Positions 33,249-43,712 of a DNA stretch of 64,000 nt are shown here, in pieces. Under the pieces are notes generated by a model. That model did not search any database, was not told the origin of the DNA, and saw only the letters and a program-made list of their open reading frames with translations. The stretch's first letter is position 1. Each line of letters starts with the position of its first letter. Where the stretch lies: positions 38,929,949 through 38,993,948 of the forward strand of contig OX387182.1 of NCBI GenBank assembly GCA_947561395.2, in the 5' to 3' direction. The position numbers and the translations under genes were made by a program. This DNA comes from Buxus sempervirens. Its lineage: Eukaryota; Streptophyta; Magnoliopsida; Buxales; Buxaceae.

Positions 33249-36200
33249 ATGGCCGGTAGAGGCAGACGTGCGAGGACTGTGGATTGTCCAGAGAGGGACG
33301 TACCACAGGAGCAGCCACCTGCACCACCACGGGGAGCCCCACCACCGGTAGAGGACATTTGGGCTGCGGTTGGCTCGCTTGCCCACCTCCTTGCGATGGA
33401 GAGGGAGGAAAGGATGAGTCAGACTGGAAATGGTAATTGCCAGCGAAATGGTCATGGAGCTGCGGTGGATCAGCAGCGGGTGAGAGAGGAGTTGTCCTTG
33501 AGGGACATTGATCAGTTCAGAAAGCTGACTGCCCCGCCGTTTTATGGAGTTCCAGATCCGTTGGAGGCGGAGAGCTGGGTAGCTAGAGTGGAGCGCATGT
33601 TTGATACGATGGACTGTCCAGAGGACCGGAGGGTGAGATTGGCTACCTTCACCCTAGAGGGCGAGGCACAGCATTGGTGGTAGTCATTACGGAGGCAGGC
33701 GGTAGATGGGATCCAAATGACTTGGGACCAGTTTAGGCAGGTCTTTTATGAGCAGTATTTTTCTGCAGAGGTGAGGTTGCAGAAGGAGAGAGAGTTCATG
33801 GATATCTCTCAGGGATCCTTGACCGTAGCACAGTACGAGGCTCGGTTTGCGGTTCTTTCTCGATTTGCTCACCATATAGTGCATGATGAGCAGAGGCGCA
33901 CCCAGCATTTCGAGAGAGGACTGAGGGCAGACATCAGGCGCATGGTCTCGGTGCTGATGTGCACCAGATACTCAGATTTAGTGGGGAGAGCTCTGCGAGT
34001 TGAGAGAGAGATTAGAGATTCAGGGACTGAGCAGAGCAGAGTTAGAGCACAGCCGAGCGGCACAGAGACACGGAGGGTCCCGGATAGGGACAAGAGACCG
34101 AGGTTCGACTATGGACAGAGGGATAGGAGAGGCTCAGGAGGTTGTTTCAGTTGCGGCCGATTTCACATCCCAGGTCCGTGCGTGTCACCTCCAGGCGCGT
34201 GTTTTAGATGTGGCCAGCATGGGCATCGGGTTGCTGACTGTCCCCACCCGAACACTTACCAGTTACTCAAGCCAGCCCTTACTGCACCTATGGACACCCG
34301 ACCGGCCGAGGCTTCGAGATTTCAGTACTCTAGACCAGTGCCAGCACTTCCAGCACCGCCGAGATTTCCGGGTCAGAGCAGTGGGGGATACCAGAGGCAG
34401 CAGTTACCGCAGAGGCAGCAGGCACCTCAGAGACGGCAGGCACCACCCCCACGTCCCCAGCAGACTAGAGTATATGCAGTAGCAGCTCAGGAGGATGAGC
34501 CTGAGGGAGGGCATGTCGAGGAGGCTCGTGAGGAGGAGCCAGAGGCGCCACAGTTGGTTGGAGGTATTCTTTTCATTCATGGTAGATCAGCCGTATGCTT
34601 ATTCGATTCGGGTGCTTCTAGATCTTTCATTACTCCTTTATGTGCATGCCGTATTGGTTTGGTTCCTTCCACACTCGAGTCCGAGCTACTTGTACACACA
34701 CCATTGGGGGAAACCACTAGAGTACAGACCGTGTTTAGGGATTGCATGATCAGATTGAGTTCCTTGGAGTTGCCAGGGGACTTGGTAGAACTGGAATTCA
34801 GGGAATTTGAGGTGATCTTAGGCATCGATTGGCTTTTTCGGCACCATGTGAGCATAGATTGCTATAGGGGTACCATTATGGTATGTCAGCCAGACCAGCC
34901 AGTGCACTGTTTCCGATGTGAAGGGTTGAGAACACGGATCAGTTTGGTAGCCTCCATTGAGGTTGAGGAGGCAGAGTCTACGACACTTAGTCTTTCTAGT
35001 GTGCCTATAGTAGCAGAGTTTGATGACATATTCCCAGACGATCTACCGGGATTACCGCCACCTAGAGAGGTTGAGTTAAGTATACGACTTTTACCTGATA
35101 CGGCACCTGTATCCAAACCACCATACAGGATGTCACAACCTGAAAATCATGAGATGAAGAAACAGTTGGATGAATTGGAAGCAAAGGGTTTTATTAGGCC
35201 CAGTGTGTCACCATGGGGTGCACCAGTCCTATTTGTCCAGAAGAAGGACGGGACGATGAGGATGTGTATAGATTATCGCCAGTTGAATCAAGTCACTATC
35301 AAGAATAGGTATCCATTGCCTCGGATTGATGACTTGTTCGACCAGTTGAAGGGAGCGTCTTGGTTTTCTAAGATCGACCTGAGATCTGGATACCACCAGT
35401 TGAGAGTAGCCCCAGAGGATGTAGAGAAGACGGCTTTCCGTACTCGATATGGGCACTACGAGTTTCGGGTTATGCCTTTTGGACTGACTAATGCCCCAGC
35501 TGTTTTCATGAACCTGATGAATCGGGTGTTTCACACACACTTGGACAGCTTTGTGGTTGTGTTCATCAATGATATCCTGGTGTATTCTCGAAGTAGAGAG
35601 GATCATGTAAGGCACCTCCGAACTGTATTGCAGACATTGAGAGAGCACAGATTGTATGCCAAGTTCAGCAAGTGTCAGTTCTGGTTGAGAGAGGTGAGTT
35701 TCTTGGGACACGTGATTTCTGGAAATGGTATAGCAGTGGATCCCACTAAAGTGCAGGCTGTTGTAGAATGGCCTAGACCTTCATCTGTGACAGAGATTCG
35801 GAGCTTCTTGGGGATGGCTGGATATTACAGGAGATTCATAGAGAATTTCTCACGAGTAGCCGCACCTCTATCCAATCTCACTAAAAAGGCAGTGAAGTTT
35901 GAATGGAGTGAGAAGTGTGAGAACAGTTTTCAGGAGTTGAAAGGTAAACTGTCTTCAGCTCCAGTCTTGATTGTGCCATCAGTGAGTGAGGGATTTTCGA
36001 TCTATTGTGATGCTTCTCGAGTAGGGTTGGGCTGTGTTCTGATGCAGCAGAGACATGTGGTAGCCTATGCTTCAAGGTTGCTACGCACTCATGAGAAGAA
36101 TTACCCTACGCACGATCTAGAGTTGGCAGCGATCGTGTTTGCACTTAAGTTGTGGAGGCACTATTTGATGGGAGCCAAATTCGAGATATTCTCAGATCAC

Positions 36201-37922
36201 AAGAGCTTAAGATATATATTTTCCCAGAGAGAGTTGAATATGAGGCAAAGGAGATGGATGGATCTTCTAAAAGATTATGATTTCACACTACATTATCACC
36301 CGGGCAAGGCTAATGTGGTAGCAGATGCACTGAGTCGTAGAGTTGTTTCTCAAGATGAGGTAGCCACACTAGCTGCTTTCATGGCTAGTCAGTGCACTCT
36401 TGTTGATACTGTTGTAGAATGGCCTGGGGAGTTCAGCACTCATGGGAATGGATTGATTATGGCAAGAGTTCAAGCAGAGCCAGAGTTGATTCAGAGCATT
36501 CGGGAAGGTCAGTTGGTAGATCCCGATTTATTACGCATCAAGGGGTTAGTAGAGAAGGGTGATGAGGCCACGAAAGATTTTGATGTTCGGGATGGATTGG
36601 TGAGATTTCAAGGGTGGACTTGCGTTCCAAATAATGCTGAAGTCAAGGGATTGATCCTAGACGAGAGTCACAGGTCCAAATATGCAATTCACCTTGGGAG
36701 CACCAAGATGTACAAGAACCTAAGATCAGTATATTGGTGGTCAGGAATGAAGAAAGACATTGCGGAGTATGTAGCCAAGTGCCTCACTTGTCAACAGGTA
36801 AAGGCAGAGCATAGGAGACCTCCAGGTTTGATGCGACCTTTGCCGGTTCCTGAGTGGAAATGGGAACATATATCGATGGATTTTGTGAGTGGGCTACCGC
36901 CTACAGCTAAGAATCACAACGGCGTATGGGTGATTGTGGATAGGCTAACAAAATCAGCTCACTTTTTGCCTTACCAGACCACACAGACTTTGGCATCATT
37001 GGTAGAGCTGTATACTCGAGAGATAGTCCGGTTGCATGGGGTTCCAGTGTCCATTGTATCGGATAGGGATTCTCGGTTTACCTCGCATTTTTGGCAGTGT
37101 TTCCAGGAGGCCATGGGAACTAAGTTAAGTTTCAGTACTAGTTTCCACCCACAGACCGACGGCCAGTCTGAGAGAACTATTCAGACTCTAAAGGACATGT
37201 TGAGATGTTGTGTCCTGGATTGGGGTGGCAATTGGAGTAAGTATTTACACTTAGCCGAATTCGCTTACAATAATAGCTATCAGGCTAGTATACAGATGGC
37301 ACCCTACGAAGCACTTTATGGCAGGATTTGTAGATCTCCTGTGTGTTGGGTGGAGGTAGGAGAGAAACAGTACTTTGGGCCTGAGATTATACAAGATAGT
37401 ATGGAAAAGGTGAAACTGATTAGACAGCGGTTGTTGACTACACAGAGTCGTCAGAAAAGTTATTCAGACACCCGACGACCTGAGCTGAAATTTGAAGTGG
37501 GAGACCAAGTGTTCTTGAAGATATCGCCTTCCAAAGGAATCCTGAGATTCGGGAAGAAAGGGAAGTTGTCTCCACGCTTTATTGGGCCATTTGAGATTGT
37601 GAAGGTGATTAACCCGGTAGCTTATAAGCTAGCTTTGCCAAACCATTTAGCAGGAGTCCATGATGTATTCCACGTATCCATGTTGCGGCAGTACATAGCG
37701 GATCCTAGTCACGTGATAAATCCTGAACCTTTAGTGATCCGAGAAGATCTGACATACGAAGAGAGGCCAGTTCAGATTCTAGACCGTCGGGAGCAGATTC
37801 TTCGCACCAAGGTTGTTCCCTTAGTGAAAGTGCTATGGCAGAATCATACTGTGGAAGAATGCACTTGGGAAGGTGAGGAAGAGATGAAGAAGAAGTATCC
37901 GGAATTGTTTGTTCCTTCTTGA
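33249..37922 (+). pseudogene. gag-pol: Gypsy A2 gag-pol with nonsense codon and mutated RT active site
   Basis: Starts at ATG 33249 (MAGRGRRARTVDC). It is open except for TAG at 33681-33683, where A1 has CAG (HWWQSL). Gag carries zinc-knuckle motifs, the clearer being CX2CX4HX4C at about 34200-34241 ([14 protein letters not shown]). The aspartic protease has [12 protein letters not shown] near 34599. RT reads [16 protein letters not shown] in A1 is AAT here (35568-35570), so the second-last catalytic Asp of the FIDD box is Asn. RNase H, integrase (HHCC and DDE) and chromodomain (about 37760-37905) follow. Other changes from A1 include R to W (QGWTC) and P to L (AIHLGST). These C-to-T and G-to-A changes fit decay by cytosine methylation. 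Stop TGA at 37920-37922. Confidence 0.93.
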
Positions 37923-37948
37923 GGTAAATTTCGAGGACGAAATTTCTT

Positions 37949-37962
37949 GTAGGAGGGGAGGA
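37949..37962 (+). other. Polypurine tract of A2
   Basis: GTAGGAGGGGAGGA directly before the 3' LTR start TGTAAGACC, preceded by CGAGGACGAAATTTCTT. It is the same as in A1. Confidence 0.85.
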
Positions 37963-38086
37963 TGTAAGACCCTGAATTCTGTGAGTTTTTATTTATTTAT
38001 TTAGTTATTTATTCTGATGTATAAACTGTGTTTATCAGGTTATTTTGTGGTTTGAGGGCTTAGCCCATACTCATATGTACAGGCGT

Positions 38087-38093
38087 TATATAG
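38087..38093 (+). promoter_or_regulatory. Putative TATA box of the A LTR
   Basis: TATATAG, about 115 bases before the small ORF and 454 bases before the donor motif. Inferred from position and sequence only. Confidence 0.4.
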
Positions 38094-38200
38094 CCATTTT
38101 TCCGAAAAATCGTAGTATTATCATTGGTATTATTAAGGTGTAGTTATGTGATTTTTAACGCGAATAGATGCTGAACATGTAGTGTCTTCCGTAGGCGAGC

Positions 38201-38470
38201 ATGCATAGGATCAAGGAAATGGGAGAGTATTCGAGCGAGTATGTAACAAGTAAGTGGACTAAAATGGAAAGTAGGGTTCGGGTTTATGAGAATACGCTTA
38301 GCATAATTTCGGCAACATTTTCGTTAACTCTGGACATAAGGAGAATTGGCGATTTCGGCTGGAGGGCGACTAGGGCTTTCGTTCGTGAAGAACCATATAT
38401 AGCAAGTGCTGGAAGAAGGAGTTCGGAGCTGAATTTCCTTGGGTTATTTCCCTCTGCTCGAGAAGATTAG
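38201..38470 (+). CDS. Small ORF in the exon-1 region of the A2 3' LTR
   Basis: 89 residues (MHRIKEMGEY to FPSARED). From the internal MESRVRVYEN it matches the 68-residue frame in both A1 LTRs. The extra N-terminus depends on one additional base near 38215 relative to A1. No recognised domain. It would be an upstream ORF on a transcript starting near 38120. Confidence 0.25.
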   Translation: MHRIKEMGEYSSEYVTSKWTKMESRVRVYENTLSIISATFSLTLDIRRIGDFGWRATRAFVREEPYIASAGRRSSELNFLGLFPSARED

Positions 38471-38546
38471 TTTCGATAGGTTTTTCATTCGCGCGCGTGG
38501 CTGAGAAGTGATCGGCCGGGGTTTTATCATTCGGGAATAAGCACAG

Positions 38547-40064
38547 GTGAGTAGCACTGTTTTACAACAGGGTTTTATGTTTCTCGAGCTTATTATGATG
38601 CATGGTTTGTATATTGAGTGATGGTATGATGTTTTCTGGTTTTTCTGGTTTTTCGGAAAGTTACATGAACAGAGTCTCCGGATTGAAGTTTTAATTGAAA
38701 ATGAAAGTGTTTAGATTAATTTCAAATCTGGTTGGGAAGTCTTCTGGGAGTATTAGGAGTGTACTGGAGTAGTTACAGACCTTCACAAACCGGCCAGTCA
38801 TGTAGATCTCAAAATAACAGAGAAATGAAAACTACAGGGGGTATCCACTCACCTCGCGCTCACCGGCGTTCACCTCGGAGGTAGGCGCCCTGTTAAAAAT
38901 GACCTACCGCCGATCCCGCGCCCACCTCGCGCTCATCTCGCGCGAAGTAGAAAACAAGGCGCCCATCTCGCGCGAATCCCGCGCCCACCTCACGCCCATC
39001 TCGCGCTCACCTAGCGTCGGGTGAGCGGCAGGTCGCTTTTGCCCATTTTCTTCACCGCCGACCGGCGCTCACCTCGCGCCCACCTCGATAGGTGAGCGGC
39101 AGACCTATTTTGCTTACCGAAATGGAATTTCTGATTTGACCAAGAGTATTTGCACTTCTTAGGGGTTAAACCACTTCACTATTCACTTGGTTAGGAACCT
39201 GGGAAACCATTTTGCCTATGAAATTAATAGAGGAAAATTTTGTGAACATCTTATGAGTTTCAAGTTGGGTTTAGGTTACTTATGAGTATTGTGCCGGACA
39301 CCGAACTAGTAAGAGTTACCAGTTACTTTTCCTTATTCTATACACTGTTTTGATTGAGAAGTTCTTGTATTTCTGGTTTCACTTGTTGGAAACTTTATAC
39401 GTATTGAATGGTTTTCTTTGGTATGAATGGATTGAGTTTTACTTTCATATGACTTGTGTTATGGAAATGAGAAAGTACTGAATGTACTTGAGGCACTGCT
39501 TGGTCCAGAGGGACAGGTGATGAATTGTGATGAGTAATTACATGATGTAGAAATGAATGGTTTGTTTTGATATTGAAATCGAGATTATACGATGTTTACT
39601 GTTTTGGTCTAGCTTGTCCTGGATCCAGATGTTTAAGCTTAGTAATGTGATGTTATTGTTGGTTGTTGGAATTGCATGGCCTTGTGTGTTGCCACGACCG
39701 GTGTAGAGCAGCCAGAAACCCTGAGTAGGCCTGGTTGTCAATGCAGAAACCCGGGGAGTAGGCCTGCATTGGATGACGAAACCCTGAGTAGGCCGGAACT
39801 GTGTACATGGAGGTGTGGAGTGTCTACTTGGCATGTTTAATTTATCAACCAAACGATAGTCATGACATTGACCAATCGATGTGTTATTGTATTTAATTGA
39901 GATGTGATTGGTTTGATTTGAACTTGGGAAATTGATGTTGGCTGTTTAAACGTATTGTAGTGTTGTCGATGCATAGTTTTAAAATGTGATTCAACTATTT
40001 CTGCATGCATGTGCTACTCGCTGAGATATTCGTATCTCACTATGTTGTTGTTCTATTTTTTCAG
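38547..40064 (+). other. Candidate intron within the A LTR
   Basis: The donor is CAG then GTGAGTAGCAC (38547). The acceptor is CTATTTTTTCAG (ends 40064), preceded by a perfect hairpin (40022-40039). Length 1518 bases. The same donor and acceptor are found in both A1 LTRs (1560 bases in the 3' LTR) and equivalent sites in families B, C/D and G. It would remove the CpG block and minisatellite from the 5' leader. Splicing is inferred. Confidence 0.5.
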
Positions 40065-40141
40065 ATACTCGTGGTGAGGCGATTACTGGGGTAGATCCTA
40101 CTGAGGCATATAGGGAGGAAGACTACTATTACCTTCCTTAG
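40065..40141 (+). other. Mini-ORF after the LTR acceptor, A2 3' LTR
   Basis: The frame needs one base from the upstream exon, reads TRGEAITGVDP and ends REEDYYYLP before TAG. The same phase and similar ending occur in families H, G and B. Confidence 0.4.
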
Positions 40142-40386
40142 ACTTGTAGGTTATCTGTTCTGAAGTTGAGAACTTGAATTAATTGAGATGTATTAAAGTA
40201 ATTGGGGATGAACCATATGATTTCAGTTCAGTTTAAATGTTACAATTTTGCATAAATGGAAATGTGCACTCTGTTAGGTTATAGATGTATGATTATCCAG
40301 CGATCATAAATTGATTAACGATCCTTGCCTAACCTCCGTGAGACGTGTTATATCTTTAATGAACAACACGGATCCGGGGCGTTACA

Positions 40387-41290
40387 GTATAACAGGGAAT
40401 TGGTAATTTATTTTGGTCTTAAAACATCTTATTTAAAGGTTAAAATTGATTAAAAATAGTTTAGAATTGAATCAGGGGTTCAAATTACGAAAATCTACAT
40501 TTTTTGCACAAAGCGCTCAGGATCACCTAGGATCGCTCAAGCAGTCTAGGGTAGGCGGTAGTTCAAAATAGAGTGCCGACAATACATCAGTAAGCGGTCT
40601 CAGGCGGTCTAAATTTTTCAACGAGCGCCGAGGATCGCTGAGCACAGTAAACTCGGTGGTCTCCCAAAAACGAACGTAAAGTGTTTCAAAACTTGATTTT
40701 TCACGTCCAAGATGATTCTATCATACTTATAAGGTTATTATCAAACTAAATACATGATTATACAACATAAAAACATGCAACAGGGATTAAATCAATCGTA
40801 AATACAAATCGAGCGTTAAAAACTAGTGTTGCCTACTTGATCGTGCGTTCTCCTCTAACCAGCAGTAATCAACTCTTCTTCAACGATACCACGCAATGCT
40901 CAGAAGACAGAATCAAAGCACTCTCTCTCTTTTCCTTCTCCTTCTCCTTTTCTTCGGTCATTTGGTCGCTCACGGTCGTGAGTTCTCTCTTGCGGCTGTT
41001 GAATACGAGCAAAAGTATGTCAACCGTATTTCTCTAGGGTATTAGACTTATTTATATACCCTCGTATCCCACGCAACACATGTGTATCAAACTCCACACA
41101 TTGTCCAATCAAAACACAGCTTATTTAAAATATCACCCTTACCTTGATGTCTCTTGATCAGACGGTTGGATCTGCACCCAACTCTGGATCTGATATCACC
41201 TACATTAATAAAATATTTCTGTCAATAATAATCCTCAAGAATATTAATTATTAATTTACTTTTATATTTAGGAAAATTCGGGGTCTTACA
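40387..41290 (-). mobile_element. Family B LTR, right part only
   Basis: Near identical to 63147-63963 (B3), ending AATTCGGGGTCTTACA. It includes a CpG block (40511-40680) and a donor-position sequence AAGTAGGC on the minus strand. The left part of this LTR is absent; A2 abuts it. Confidence 0.85.
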
Positions 41291-41857
41291 AGTATGCAAG
41301 CCTCCTAGCTTACAAATCAACCCACGAACAGCACTCTTTGGGCTTCTTGGTTGCTTTTCACAAATCTCCAAGCTTCCAAACGAAAATCCCCTCTTGGGTT
41401 CTTCCTCCTCTTTTCTTTTCTTGCAAGAGCCTCTCCTCACACTTGGATAACTAGATGGATGATGGAAGAATGAGAAGTAGAAGATGAAAGTATAGAGTAG
41501 GAAAGGAGAAGAGAGTGAAGGAGAGAATAAGTATGGGATTGGAAACTCCTTTGGTTCATATGAATGGAGCAAAAATGAGCTCCTCCACACTTAAGCAAAC
41601 TCTCCCAAGATTTTCCAAGGCATTTCCAAGTTTGCCCTTCTCCTCCTATTGCACATACAACAAATCACCACTTAGCTATTTTTCGTCTCACAATTAAATT
41701 TATTTAATCATCTCGGGATTGCTTACCTTCATCCATTTCTGATAAGCCAGAACTTAGCCACTTGGCTGGCTTTAAGTCTGGGCTTCTCCAACTTCACCTA
41801 CACAATAAATTGCACTATTTAGGGTGTGCTAATGGTATACAAATCTAGGGTTTCACA
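41291..41857 (-). mobile_element. Right end of a family C-like LTR
   Basis: Resembles 59580-60113 (end of solo LTR C): ATGCAAGCCTCCTAGC, CTTAGCTATTTTT, CTTCACCTAC, AGGGTGTGCTAATGG, ending GGGTTTCACA. The left part is missing, presumably lost with the left part of the neighbouring B LTR. Confidence 0.7.
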
Positions 41858-42756
41858 TACAGAAAGAAAAAAATAATTGAAATTTCAGCAGCATGTCCCC
41901 TAAAAATAGAGCATTGTCCAGACCAAATTGTTCTAAAATAAATCCATGGAACCAGCAAACAAAAAAGGAGTAGAAACATTGCATTCATATACAATCCAAG
42001 TTGTGCATCCACATTCATTCCACCCCACAAATTGTAACTTTCAATGAGACCTAATTTTCCACTAACCAAGCCATGTCTAAGAATATAACTACCTCATACT
42101 TGAACAAAATCTCCCTTGAATTTTCCTTCTCATGGCTAAAAAGATACATCATGAGCTCTCAACTCTCGCATGCATCACATAGGGACCCGAAAATCACAAT
42201 GAAACAGATTTATAATTTCCAAACAATATTTAAAAAACACATCAGGTGGAGGGGACCTTTTATAACTTAGAATATGACACAAAAGCAATTGCATGACCAT
42301 GAAGTCTTCATGGAATTTATACATCTATCTTTAAAGATTATGAATGTTGAGTTGATACAACTAGAAGAAGGGAGACCACAAAGAGAGTTCCTAACTCACA
42401 TGTGTAGAGATGCTAAAATGATAAACCATTTTTTTTCCTTATGTTATGGAGCCCCTTAGGGAACCACTGTAGTATGTATTATTGAAAAAGGAAATTTCCA
42501 TTTACATAATTAGTAGAAGGCAAACCTTGTTTTGATTTTGTAACTCAATTTTAGTATTGGTTAAGGAAAGAATGTCAAGCACTAGTTACATAAGGATATA
42601 TAGGTTTCTAATGTGTCTTGGATGATAGATGAATTGGCAAACTCATTGACAGTCAAATTAAGAAAATTAACAGCAATCAAAGGTACCTAATAGTTTGCTA
42701 ATTAATAAAACAAAATATAGATTTGATTCAATAAACTTTGGCAAAAGGTATACCTG
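41858..42756. other. Unassigned sequence, probably CACTA 3' or intron sequence
   Basis: AT-rich with no convincing ORF. It lies downstream (minus orientation) of the Transposase_24-like exons, so it may be the tail of the CACTA element. No CACTA terminal repeat was recognised. Confidence 0.3.
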
Positions 42757-43466
42757 TTCATTTCTGACCCAAGCAAAGCTCTTTGTCCCAGCAGTATAAG
42801 TAAGCATCTGGGCGACATAATTATTTTTATTCCTTGATGAAAAATTTTGCAACATACAAAATATTAAGTCAATAAACAATTCTGCTGGAGCTTTAGAAGA
42901 CATATTAATTAAATAATAAATTACCTATGCGCTTTGTGAGTTCCAGTACTCTACTAGAATTGCCCACTGCCCCTCCACCACATCTGATGGATGATGGCTT
43001 ATACGTTCAATGTTTGTTGTGTATGGATCGTAATAGTTCAACTTCAAATCGGACTTATAGTCCCTCCATTTCTTATTAATAGAGTGCATGACAATCTCAT
43101 AATCTATCATCAATCACAAACTTTTCCTACGATCTAGAACAATTGTAATTTGAAAGTTAACACCAATTCACTAAATAAAACAAATTTTGAGCAATTAACT
43201 ACACTAAAATTTAGATTATTATAAGTTGCCACAATCGCTTTTTTTCAATCTCTCCTATAGATCGCCAATCGAAGCAATCCAAGGGGTATTACATGTCCAT
43301 CACGTGCCAGTGTCCCACAAAAACTAGATAATTTGGAGGCATTTGGTCCAATTGCCTGCCCTATATCATCTACATCGATACTTAACTTCTGTCCAGGTCG
43401 AAGCTTTCGTAAATCAAGGCATCTAGTAAGGCCTCTACCCCTCCTAACTACTGCACCCTCTGCCAT
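42757..43466 (-). pseudogene. CACTA (En/Spm-type) Transposase_24-like gene, broken exons
   Basis: Three reading-frame blocks on the minus strand match the order of the Plant transposase (Ptta/En/Spm) family. 43466-43245 has GRGLTRCLDLRKL, DDIGQAIGPN and LARDGHVIPLG. 43113-42930 has NKKWRDYKSDLKLNYYDP and VVEGQWAILVEYWNS. About 42903-42757 has MLTYTAGTKSFAWVRNEQ. AT-rich gaps between them look like introns. It lies downstream of the TNP2, DUF4218 and DUF4216 remnants in the same direction, as expected for the second gene of a CACTA element. A complete product is not supported. Confidence 0.65.
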
Positions 43467-43712
43467 GTAATTAAACTCACTATATACTGTCCAAAAAAAG
43501 CATACAAGTCAATAACAAGCTGAAAATGTAGACTTCATATTGTTAGTTTAATTGGATTTTCCAATGTATCTTTTAATAGGAGCAAACAATGTGTGTCGTA
43601 TACTAAACAATTCAAGACAAAAAATGAAGTGCAAAGATGAAAAATCCTTTAATTTTTTGGGAATAAAATACAATTCAGTCCATCTCATCACCTTAATCCA
43701 ATCCTTGTTCGT
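43467..43712. other. CACTA intergenic spacer
   Basis: AT-rich sequence between the Transposase_24-like exons and the B1 insertion point. No feature recognised. Confidence 0.3.

Larger units (their letters stand above)
31320..40386 (+). mobile_element. Gypsy element A2 (Tekay chromovirus), plus strand, 5'-truncated
   Basis: 5' LTR remnant 31320-33094, primer site 33099-33110, gag-pol 33249-37922, purine tract and full 3' LTR 37963-40386. The 5' LTR lacks its first 649 bases, including the promoter region and donor motif. No left target duplication remains. The right flank at 40387 is family B LTR sequence, but the matching left part of that LTR is missing, so a deletion removed both. The element is the same family as A1 and retains the zinc-knuckle region lost from A1. 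Confidence 0.93.
37963..40386 (+). repeat. 3' LTR of A2, complete
   Basis: 2424 bases, TGTAAGACC to GGCGTTACA. In order: TATATAG (38087-38093), small ORF, donor (38547), CpG block (38848-39108), minisatellite, hairpin (40022-40039), acceptor (40064) and mini-ORF (40065-40141). It is the clearest copy of the LTR layout. Confidence 0.95.
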
